A stretch of 64,000 bases of DNA from positions 810,160-874,159 of the forward strand of contig NW_005434657.1 in assembly GCF_000315625.1 (NCBI RefSeq). Reading direction: 5' to 3'. The notes beneath the pieces are model-generated. The model had not been told where the DNA came from and ran no database searches. It saw only the letters and a program-made list of their open reading frames with translations. Shown piece by piece: positions 34,749-45,007 of this stretch. The position numbers and the translations under genes were made by a program. Origin of the DNA: Guillardia theta CCMP2712. Lineage: Eukaryota; Cryptophyceae; Pyrenomonadales; Geminigeraceae. Each line of letters starts with the position of its first letter. The stretch's first letter is position 1.

Positions 34749-36621
34749 AGGAGGAGGAGCAGGAGGAGGAGCAGGAGGAGGAGCAGGAGAACGAGGAAGG
34801 AAAGAATACCTTCACACAGTCGGCATGGCGTCCCTTTCGGCGGCTTCTGCCCCACCGAGTCCTCATGGTCGTCGATGGCCATCCTGTCAGCGCCGAGGAA
34901 CGCGGGGACGCTGATCATAGGAGAGAATCTTCCAGCAATGGTTTGAAGCGAATCGACGTACCTAGCGCAACATCAGTTCAATCCTGTTCCTCTTCCTCTT
35001 CCTGTTCCTCTTCCTCAGCCTTGTCTTTCTCTTCCTTATCTCCATCTTCCTCTTCCCGTTCATTGTCTTCATCTTTCTGTCCCCTGTCCTTATTTCCCGC
35101 TTCCTTCTCATCTCTCCACATCCTTCTGCTCAAGAACGTTTTTGCACGACCTCGAATCTCTATTCTTTTCCAACCTTCCCCTCCTCCACCCTCTTTCCCC
35201 GCTCTGCCCCGACCTATCCTCCTCCATAAATGACATCAGTTACCTTCCATGCGACTGGTTGGCGATGTTGATGGTGCTGGCCCACTGGAAGACAAGTTGA
35301 TTGTTTGTTGTGATGCGGAAGTAGCCGGTGAGCGAAAGAACTTTGACACGTTTTGTCACCTAGACAGGTGTGAGGAATGATTTGATAGAAGAGGAGGGAG
35401 TTGTTGAGAGTCGAGATAAGGAAAGGTTTCAACGACAGAGGGCAAAGAGGAAAGCTCGATGACAACGATAGGATCTCACTTTTTCGATGTGATCGGCAAT
35501 CTCTCCACACTGCGAAGCAATCCTGAAATACGAATCAATGAGACGGAAGAGCGGTACTCAAGGAAAAAGACAAAGAAATTGCAGGAGAGGTGTGCTACAT
35601 CCGAATTCTCTATCCTTGGCTCCATCTCCATCTCCTCCTCCTCCTCCTCCTCCTCCTCCTCCTCCTCTCCTCCTCCTTTCAATCTTCATCCCCATCAAAA
35701 CTCACCTGCAGTGCAGCTTGTTGGAGGGATGCAAGCTGATCACCTCGCTCCTCCCCTCCTCGAACGAAAGTTCGTCCGCCTTCTTCACCAACGTGCTCTG
35801 CCCGAGCCTGACGTGGCTCCTCCTCTCCTCCACACGGCAGTGATGCCTCGTCCAGCCGCACTGGTACGTCCTATCGAAGTTGGGGTGCCCGTGTCGCACG
35901 TTCTTGGCAGGAAGGTACTTCTGCAGAAAGCCCTCCCTCATCGGATTCTCAGCTAGCACGAAACTCCTCAGCTGCTTCGAGTCTAGGAAGGTCACATGGT
36001 TCGTCGGCTTTCCCCGGGCGTCCCAAGAGGTCGAGACGAAGTAAGCGCAGATCTTGGACTCGTCCTGCACCCGGTCGAAGCAGCTCAGAATCGTCTCGAT
36101 GTTGATGTTTTCTGTCCTTTTCTTCTTCAGCCGCGCATCGACGGCGCTGGTGAAGTACCTGGGCGTCGTCCATCCGTCAGATCTTGCAAGGAGCGGGAGA
36201 GTGGCTAGGACGTGGAGGAGAGCACAAGGGAGGGGATTCAGTGAGAGAAAAGTAAGAGGAACGGGGATGGAGGGCGGAGAATGACATGAAATAGGAGGAG
36301 GGAGGAGGGAGGAGGGAGGAGGGAGGAGGAAGACATGTAATTTCTTCACCAAGCAGCCGGGTATCCATTCTTGTAAATAATCGTGTCGGGAATGCGGACA
36401 AAGGCATGTTTCACTCCCTCAAGTAGGATCTGCCTTATCTTCTTGTTCACAAAGTCTTCGCTGGTGAGATCGTTCTTCCTGTGCAGCAGCTCGAAGACAA
36501 ACGACACGTCGTACAAGTAAGCCTCGTTGTTCGTCTTTGCAGTCGACGCCATCTTGTACCTCTCGGTCGATGAGGACTGCGTCGACGATGTTCGTACACT
36601 CACACTGTCTCTATGAGACAT
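30823..36621 (-). CDS. very large multi-exon protein of a protist-type family, EF-hand-like centre
   Basis: About ten exons join in frame to roughly 1,350-1,400 residues from ATG 36621 (MSHRDSVSVRTSS). Exons 1-5 form a conserved-looking N-terminal domain: YLYDVSFVFELLHRKNDLT, IETILSCFDRVQDESKICAY, REGFLQKYLPAKNVRHG, CGWTRHHCRVEERRSHVRL, ASQCGEIADHIEKVT, VLSLTGYFRITTNNQLVFQW. Its pattern (Cys-Trp-Glu-Arg-Arg, then two beta strands with a final W) recalls a domain frequent in flagellate protists. The central exon (about 34085-32532) has a degenerate EF-hand pair (ARELFEEFDVTDSGDLGRIQ) and WVCEECCRRYNTH. The tail carries long Glu/Gln, Gly-Ala and Asp-Gln runs. A structural or cilium-related role is a guess. 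Several introns are filled with simple repeats. Confidence 0.6.
32168..32242 (-). repeat. intronic GGAGGGA array in the large minus-strand gene
   Basis: About ten copies of the 7-base unit GGAGGGA (+ strand) fill the intron between KLAPDIK and TTRKFWRPNGEG. On the coding strand it reads as CCCTCCT, a polypyrimidine tract near the 5' splice site. Confidence 0.8.
34105..34182 (-). repeat. intronic (GGA)n array in the large minus-strand gene
   Basis: About 25 GGA/GAG triplets on the + strand (CCT on the coding strand) lie inside the intron between RIMQDVFN and ALSIQDFEQQAEA. Donor GTATGAGC and acceptor ATGGCACAG flank it. Confidence 0.8.
34500..34805 (-). repeat. intronic GAAGAG/GAGCAG array in the large minus-strand gene
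   Basis: This stretch holds AGGAAGAGAAAG, GGA and GGAGCA units in sequence. It corresponds to the intron between PCRLCE and GGRSCDFAVTYEM on the minus strand. All frames are open because of the repeat, giving misleading long ORFs. Confidence 0.75.
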
Positions 36622-37576
<955 letters not shown>

Positions 37577-38548
37577 TCAGAAGGAACTTCTTCGAACAAA
37601 CATGTTTGGCATCTCAGGGTTGTTCTGATCGCTGTTTGTTGAGCATGCGGAGTCTTTGCGAACAAACTCAACCTCGTTTGCGTTGCTAAGCGCCCTGGTA
37701 ATCCCTTCTTCAGCCTTGGCCTGTCTTGTCAACCGGCCGTGCAAGGTGCTCTTCTGAAAACGGTCGACGTTGCTGCTGCCCACGGAATTGCGCGAGCGGA
37801 ACGAAGAGCCGACAACATTCGAGGAGGATTGCCTCCAGGTCTTCCTGTCGCTGCCTTGGTTCTTGGAGGAATCCGTGCAATGTAGGAGGCACTGGACGAG
37901 GATTGCGCACGCCTCTCCTTCGAGCTTCTTGTTCTGAATCATCTTCGAGATGTTGAGAACGTTGTTGGCGTACTTCGAGGCGAGGTCATGCTGGTTCTGA
38001 TGGAGGTACACCCTCGCCAAGATCTCATGCGCCCTTCCCTCCATGAAAGGGTCCTGGCAATGTCTGGCAATCTCCAAAGCCTGCATGCTTGCACGGACCG
38101 CACGTTCGAGCTCCAGGACCGAGAGACACTTATCAGCCAGCATGATGGATGACATGCACTCCAGCTCCTTGTCGCCCGTCGCAAGCGCGTGCGCGATCGA
38201 CTCTTTCAAGGACTTGATCTCCAGCAAGGTAACAGGGTCTATGCTCGACGAGTACACGGAACCCCGGCGACCGTCAAACGAACCTCTCTTGGATACATCA
38301 TCCATCACCTTTCCTTCAACTTCTTTCGAAGATTCGGCATGCTGTGACGCGCCGGTGTTGTCTGAAACCTCGTTCTTGCTGCGAGACGACCTCCTGTACG
38401 ACTTGGTGTGGCTGAATTCGTCTTCGTAGTTTTCAATCCAGAAACGAAGCACCCAATATCCGATTCCGAATGTGACCATGACAAAGACCAGGATAGTCAA
38501 CGACGATGCGTGAACACCCAGTGCGTATGGAAGGCCAAGTGTCACCAT
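37577..38548 (-). CDS. single-pass membrane protein with TPR-like helices
   Basis: A single exon from ATG 38548 encodes 323 residues. Residues about 14-36 (LTILVFVMVTFGIGYWVLRF) form a transmembrane anchor, with a short N-terminal end outside it. Residues 110-220 carry TPR-like repeats: CMSSIMLADKCLSVLELERA, MQALEIARHCQDPFMEGRAH, LARVYLHQNQHDLASKYANN and GEACAILVQCLLHCT. The region between the anchor and repeats is Ser-rich and probably disordered, as is the C-terminus. TPRs bind partner proteins, so this could recruit a cytosolic complex to a membrane; the partner is unknown. No close family was recognised. Confidence 0.6.
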   Translation of the reverse strand: MVTLGLPYALGVHASSLTILVFVMVTFGIGYWVLRFWIENYEDEFSHTKSYRRSSRSKNEVSDNTGASQHAESSKEVEGKVMDDVSKRGSFDGRRGSVYSSSIDPVTLLEIKSLKESIAHALATGDKELECMSSIMLADKCLSVLELERAVRASMQALEIARHCQDPFMEGRAHEILARVYLHQNQHDLASKYANNVLNISKMIQNKKLEGEACAILVQCLLHCTDSSKNQGSDRKTWRQSSSNVVGSSFRSRNSVGSSNVDRFQKSTLHGRLTRQAKAEEGITRALSNANEVEFVRKDSACSTNSDQNNPEMPNMFVRRSSF

Positions 38549-39959
38549 GGCGGCTCAACTTGTTGAAGAAGTCGGACGCAAAAAGCAAGCAAGCTGTGTC
38601 AATGTGATCAAGTCCCAAAGATAGCTCTTGTCCACACAACGAAAACAAATCTTCGTGATCAAAGACCGAGTATGCTCCAAGGAAGTGATAGGAAGCGGCT
38701 TCAAACAAAGATGATCGACAGGGAAGGAGCGTGAAACAAGCCACGGGTGGGCAGCAGGGTAGGGAACGATGGAGGTAACGAATGGATGAAGTGTATATGA
38801 TGTTCGTGGGATGTGGGGTAGGGGTGGACAAAAAATCTGAAGGGGGCCTTCAAGCGGGGTGGGGTTATGATTTTGCAAGTGGGTAAGCTGTGAGAATTGC
38901 CAGGCAATCAAAAGACAGGGAGAGGGCATCGATATGTATAGAACATCATTATGCTTATAATGGATACCTGGACCCTTTACGCTTGGAGCAAACGGCAATG
39001 AAACGATTCAGGGAAAACATGGGTGGGTCCAATCATTATAGGCTGACTGGGGTAGGGTAGTGATTGTCCTTGGGCTCCCAAAGGCCATGCGGGGCACCGG
39101 TGCTATAACATTGTAAAACGGTACTTAAAAACATTATTGCAACCAATAATTGTTGTACGCTGCCCTGGTGGACACGTCCAGGGCTTGGCTGGAGGGGATG
39201 ACGTTAGGAATTTTCATGGTTCATGAGTGGGGTAGGGTAGTACAAGACGGGACGCCTCTTTGATCCCGAAGGCAGGGCTCGGAGCGAGGGTGGGGTCCAT
39301 GGAGGGGTTTATTTTGAGGTGGGACTAACTGTTTGATAGGGGTAGTCATACGTGCAGGTGGGTGGGTTTGCAGGGTAGTGGTGGGGCAAGGTGGCTGTTT
39401 ACCATGCCGTTGACTTCGATGTAGAACGTTCGAGGAAAGCACCAAGGTGGGTGGTGGGGATGGCAGGGGCTGAAAGGGGTTGGTCCTGAAGGTAGAATGA
39501 GGGGGTGGGGTCATTTTTCAGGAGGGGGGGTACCACTCCTGGAGTCCTTTATTAATATTGAGAGAAGACAGGTAGAACTCCAGCTGGATCCTCAACGTAA
39601 ACTTCCTGATGTCTCCTCATGAATTTTGTAATCATGCTCTTAACTTTGAAATTTCAAGATCATCATTCAGAAACCGCAGTCCGAAACTGTTGGCTGCTGT
39701 AGTAAAGAAAACCCGAATGGTCATGTAGTAAAGTAATACGAAAATCTGAAAATCTCAAGTTTCATTTCATGTGCCGGAGTCATAGGGACAGAATCTTTCC
39801 TAGTACCAGGTCCTAGGTAATCTCCCCTGGTAGATCTCTTGTGACCAGAAGTTATCTGAAAATAAAAAAGAAAATGTGGATGATTTAGGCACAATTGTGA
39901 AATCTGATCTGTATACTTCAATTTTTAACAACAAATTTGGGGCTAGAGCTCGAAGGTTT
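38549..39959. other. intergenic region with G-rich words
   Basis: About 38740-39070 and 39160-39530 contain many GGGTAGGG, GTGGGGTAGGGG and GGGGTGGGGTC words on the + strand, separated by ordinary sequence. CAACCAATAATTGTTGTACG at about 39139-39158 resembles a word near 54385. No gene with coding character is seen. Confidence 0.5.
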
Positions 39960-40400
39960 TAAAGGTATGTACTGCACGGTCTACCGTACTAGTGAAGCGA
40001 CTGGTACTACCACGGCTGGCTGTCACGGGCACCATCGGAGTGATCAGCAGTGCACTAGAGCGCTTATGTCACAGCTGAGGGTGACAGCGCAGCCTCCTTG
40101 AGTCAATACCAGGACAAGCACTACCGTACTACTACATCCGGGGGTGCTGCTACTTGATGATCGGACCAGTCACGGCCGGGCCGCTCCGGAGGCTCAGGCT
40201 ATCCGGGGGCCGCAGGCCGGCCCCGGCGCCGGGCTGCTAATGAATCCTTGACGGAGTCACATAAACGGTACTGATTTTTAACTTAACTTTGAGTAAAGGA
40301 GCCTAGTCACATGGAGTCACGGCAGATCACTCAGTACGAGTAGGATATCGGAGCCCACTGGCCCAGTGCCCAGCCCAAACTGAGAGAGTCATGACAGATG
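39960..40400. repeat. GC-rich dispersed repeat copy with AT-rich arm
   Basis: It has TACCGTACTAGTG and TACCGTACTACTAC words, GTCACAGCTGAGGGTGACAG, a GC core (GGCCGGGCCGCTCCGG, GGCCGCAGGCCGGCCCCGG) and the 17-mer CTTAACTTTGAGTAAAG at 40282-40298. The exact reverse complement of that 17-mer is at 54188-54204, next to another GC-rich core. Confidence 0.55.
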
Positions 40401-40948
40401 TAACTTGAAAACTGTACAGCAACGGATATTCTGCGACCAGAGGAAGCATCCTCGGGGTGGGCTGACCCCCGGGCCTGGTGAAGACTTTATAAGTGTGGGG
40501 GCACCTCTAGTCCTTCTCTCTCCTTCTCTCTTTCCCACCCTCTCTCTTTCCTCTGAGTCTCTCTTTTCCTCCTTCTCTTCTTCCTTACTTAATCTCAGTT
40601 ACTTCGCTCCGTTCTTCTACTCTTTTCCTCTGCTTCATAAATACTCTTATCCCAGAAGTCAATCACCTACCTGCACCCTACTTCGCTACTGCATACAATC
40701 CATCGGTTATACCGTACTCTACTACGCCAGGGCTGACTTCTTTCTCCAATACGGCCTTGCTCAGTCTTGGGATATTCCTACTTTGGTGCACCTACTGCAC
40801 TGTTCGACTCATCTGTTCAATCTACAAAACATTATCTGACTGGAAAGGACGCAGATTCGTATACTTTCCATCATTGCTGAACCCGTTCAGCAGAAACAAA
40901 TCGTCGGTTAAACAATTCAATGGCACGACAGACTGGACAACCCTCGTA
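40401..40948. other. intergenic, CT-rich segment downstream of the RING-LON-AlgH gene
   Basis: A CT-rich run at about 40505-40620 is followed by ordinary sequence. One + strand ORF crosses it but shows only Ser/Leu/Phe-rich translation typical of pyrimidine runs. No gene is supported. Confidence 0.5.
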
Positions 40949-43761
40949 CTACCTTGCTGCTGTCTCCGTGCTGTTCTCCATCCACTTGAGCAGATCAGCT
41001 CTACAGAACATCCTCCTCGACGCGACAGCAACCAATCTCTCGTAGAGGTTCTGCTCCTTCAAGTCAGCAGCGTTACACACACAGACGCTCCTCCCCCTTG
41101 CCTCTCGAGGTGTGTCGAACACGATGCTGGCGTTGGCGAGGAAAGAAGTGAGGTACCACCCGCCTTCGTGGATCTCTCTCTCCAACTGCAGTGGGCCCCA
41201 TGCAGCAAAGCCGTTGAGCAGCAGCTCATTGGCACAGGTCCTCTCCCCAATGGCAGCGGAGGCAGGAGGGGGGTCCTCCTTGTCACCCTCCTGCATCTCG
41301 TCGAGCTGAGAACGATTCTCCTCCCCTACCTGAGAGTCGTTCCTCGTACTCGATGTTGACGTCTGCGAGTCAACAGAAACCAGGTTCACGCTGTCCGTCC
41401 TATCGTCGTCGCTGTACATGTCCCCAGGCTCCTCGAAGCTGAGGCCCACAGGGCGACTGTGCAGCTTGTACGGGGAGGGGAAGACGTAGACGTCGTCGGT
41501 GATCATGGTGACGTTCTCTACCTCCCGCGGGACGGTCTTGGAGAGGATCTGTTTCGGGTTCACTCGGCGCTGAACAGGAGGAGGGCAAGCTCTCATACCA
41601 TCCTGCCATGCTGATCGTCGTTGAGGCTCACGGGGCCTCCATAGAGGAGAGCGATGTCTGTCAGGGGAGCTGTCAGAGGAAGAGACGACCCCAGCAGCCC
41701 TCCAGCTGTGTTTCACCTCGACCGTTCAGCCCGTCGGTGGAATTTGGAGGGTACATGCCACCGAGGCTGAGAGAGTCAAGGTCCTGGTTGATGATGACTC
41801 CGATAGTTCGCATGTCATTGTGCTCGGTTATCAGAACAACACTTCTGCCAAAGGCGTCGTCTTGCTGCGATGCAGTGTAAGACACTGACGAGGCATGCAC
41901 GAACTGTGAACATCATCCCACCTCACTCCTTTCACTGATCAACAATGTTCCACGTCGAAGTTCAGGGATTCGTATCCTCCCTATCATCTCCATGATCTTG
42001 GGGAAACCCTCAGCTTCTGCGGTCGGCAACAAGGATGCAATCATTCACCACTTGCAACCGCCATATCGTGCTCGTTGACTGTTTCAGCAGCTGATATGCC
42101 CTGCGAGGCATCTGCAGCACGTCCACTGTCAAAGTCTGTCAGGACCAGCATGGACCAGCAAAATTTGGGAGTCTTGATGACCTAGCTTGCTACTTCCTTC
42201 GAGCGAGAGGGTTTCAGGATCGATAGGCAGGCCGTCGTGCCCGTCTTCTGTCGTTCGCAAGACGTTGGTCAAGACCAGGGGGAGCTGAAAAGGAAGGTGA
42301 GAAGGATGCAAGAGAAGAGTTCAACAGAAGACCATCGTCTTCGCAACGTAATACATAGACTGTAACGTCTGCGGCCATCGCGTCAGTCCACGTAAACATC
42401 CTCAATAGAAGACAACACCCGCAGGTCCTCTTCAATATTGTCACTGATTCGGACACCCCTCCCAAAGTAGATTCTCATCTTGGCGCTTTCGTTGCTGCGA
42501 TCCTCGACCTTCAACCACCATCAAAGACCATCGCTGCGTCTTTTCATCTTCACCTCTGTCAACTTCACCCTTGCGAGCGATCGCATCTGTACTGCATATT
42601 GATTCTCCACCTGATTTCCAGTCAAGTTCAGAGCAAGAACAACACCTGCACAGTGCCTGCATTCCAGGAAACATGTTGGATATGTTCAAGGACTGGAACT
42701 TGCTGATCTGAGATCTCACGCAGTTAATATACCAGGTTAAGATTAGCTTAAGAATGTAACGGTCGTGGGGGAAAGTGAAATGCACACCTCGCACTCCATC
42801 GCAATGCAGCCCGGAGCAGAGTAGCCTGGGCTGAAGGTGGCCTCACGGTTAGAGTCCATGTACAAGATGTTTGATTGAGATTCGAAACTCCTTCGCAGTG
42901 TTTCCAACAAGGCAAATGAATCCGGGAGAAGCCACAAGGCCTCACTGCCTGCAGGTGCCATGGATTCATCCGCGAGGAAAAACACACAATGAAGCCATAC
43001 CCGGGGTGAGGATGATGTGTCCGCAGAAGATGGGAATCGGCGGCTTGTCCAACAGGGGCACATGGCTCAGATCTTGTACCTCCTAGAGGTGGACATAGCG
43101 CTTGTCAATTGACGGCAGTTCAAACTGAGAGATGGTCACTTTCGCTATCTTCTCCATCTCCGTCGGGAATATCAACTTGCAGACTGACGCTAAGGCATAG
43201 TTGACGCGAAGAAAGACTGCTATTCCAACACAAGTCAAAATGGTTTCTTGATGTTTAGAATAAATTCATACCAGCACTGCCGATCGGGAAGCGGCAAAGT
43301 GGGCAGATAGCGTTCTGAGACAAGAGCCAGGATCGGATGCATCGACGACAGAAAGAATGTCCACACTGGGAGCCATCAATGTGTGAACGCAGGAGGATTA
43401 AAAGGAGGCACCTCAAGCGTGGTTGGCTGATAGAGGAGGTTAAGACACATGGCGCATTCGAGAGATTTCTCCACTTCTTCCCTCCTACCGCTATCGGTGA
43501 AGACCGATAGTCAACTTGCCACAGCTTGTACCTGAGGTTTTCTGTGCCATCTTCGGCAACCTTGACGTTCTTTGAGCTCGACTGATGGAATGGTATCCCT
43601 GGCCAGCCCCCTCGCAGCCTGCAACCAACATGTTTGGGCATGGACGAAGGAAGGAAAGTCGGCTCAACATACCTCAGCGAGAAGACTCTTCCTTCTGGTG
43701 TTGGAATGCTTGCAAGCTGCTCAGCACGTGGATCAGAGAGCGGCCAATCACCAGAGATCAC
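40949..43761 (-). CDS. RING-LON-AlgH (UPF0301) fusion protein
   Basis: Minus-strand exons read through three domains. (1) C3HC4 RING: SLECAMCLNLLYQPTTLE joined over a 46-base intron to CGHSFCRRCIRSWLLSQNAI and CPLCRFPIGSA. (2) LON-like: VFLRVNYALASVCKLIFPTE, PIPIFCGHIILTPGSEALW, FSPGYSAPGCIAMECEISK, then GLPIDPETLSLEGSSKL and AYQLLKQSTSTIWRLQ. (3) AlgH/UPF0301: LRRGTLLISER, DDAFGRSVVLITEHNDMRTI, GVIINQ, LLYGGP, then GFAAWGPLQLEREIHEGGWY and VFDT...LYERL. RING-LON matches LONRF-type E3 ligases; AlgH is common in bacteria and plastids. Spacing between the LON end and the AlgH start is one ordinary intron, with no stop, so one gene is the simplest reading. The exons around 42440-42680 are not fully resolved, and the 5' end may extend beyond 43761. 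Confidence 0.68.
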
Positions 43762-45007
43762 TTACCCCTATCTTCCTATGTGTAGTCTGCACTGCGGTGA
43801 GTTGGACGATGTTTAATAGTGTAACAATCAAGGCTGTGTTGCCGACGGTATGGCGTGCTTGCATCGATCAAGGCGTGCTATTTTGATCAATAAACTCTAA
43901 ATTGCACACCTGAAACATTGTTAGATAACGGAATTTTCTAATTTCGCTCGTAATCCTGCACATGCGAGATATCCACTAATGCGTTCTTCGATTCTTCCTC
44001 ACCCTTGTCATTGATTTTGTTGCTGATGCTTGTTACATACTCATTGCCCCTCCTCCCTGCCTCCTCACTTCCTTGCTGATCCATCATCAATCCTCTCCTC
44101 CTCCTCTCTCTCCTCCTCTTTACTGTCTAGCAGCATCTCGATCTCTCGTTCGCATGACCGCCATCATCGATCCTCCTGTTGCGTCAAGCCATGGTTGAAG
44201 CTGCAGGGCCGCAAGAAAATTTTCTCATGTAGAATATCAAAAACAAGTCCGCCTCAGGTATACACATATCAAATAAAAAAGGCATTAAATTTCTGTTAGG
44301 CCGATATTAAACTCGCACTTTCACAGTATGGTCCGCCTCATTTAGGGTTAGCGGCTGCTCCGGGCCGCGGCCCCCGGGCCCGGGGGGCCGCCATGGCTCC
44401 ACTGCCGTGTTATTATTGTACCTGACCACTCGAAAGTTCGTTTTTGACGGGTAAAAGTTCAGTAACTCCCGTCAAATGTTCGTGGTAGAGCGTAAAAGAA
44501 AGTTTGTAGCCCCTGAAAAGCTCATGTCCTTTCTCCGAAAGTGCGTATTGCCCGGGAAAAGTTCATAGTTTACTGTCATTGTGTCGTCAAAAGTTCCTTT
44601 ACTAACGACCGTTTCATTTCCAGGACCCTCCCACACTCAACCATAGGCATAAGTACCCCCTGGTTCATAGAGTAATAGCGGCTGGAGTCTAGGGGTACCT
44701 CTATGACGGTACCCACCCTCTGTCCACGAGGACCCCATCGTTCTTCGTCAATGCATATTGTGCCCTGCAATACGGAGGGGTAGTGGGATTAACATTCAGG
44801 GTGGAGGTGACATGGGGGTACTACCAGCATGGTAGGGGTTGTTTGTTGACGGGTCCTTGCAACTTGGTGTCATCCCGAAACCTGTGGGGTGATAGAAGCG
44901 TAAGTTTCACAGGTGGGTAGTTTATTCAAGGGGTAGGGTACATGGTGGAAGAGGGTAGGGGTCAAGTTGGGCCGGGAGCGGACCGATAGGGTGGGCGTGG
45001 AGCGAAA
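43762..45007. other. intergenic region; GC-rich core and G-rich 5' tract
   Basis: About 44340-44400 has a GC core (GGGCCGCGGCCCCCGGGCCC) like the dispersed repeats. About 44400-44600 repeats AAAAGTTC words (AAAGTTCGTTTTTGACGGG, AAAAGTTCAGTAACTCCCG, AAAGTTCATAGTTTACTG). About 44690-44990 has GGGGTAGTGGG, GGGGTAGGGTACATGG and GGGTAGGGGTC words ending just before the coiled-coil start. No gene is recognised. Confidence 0.5.

Noticed and set aside
34462-35233. Plus-strand ORFs of Arg/Glu/Ser repeats
   Set aside because: They are the complement of an intronic repeat array of the minus-strand gene, whose exons on both sides join in frame.
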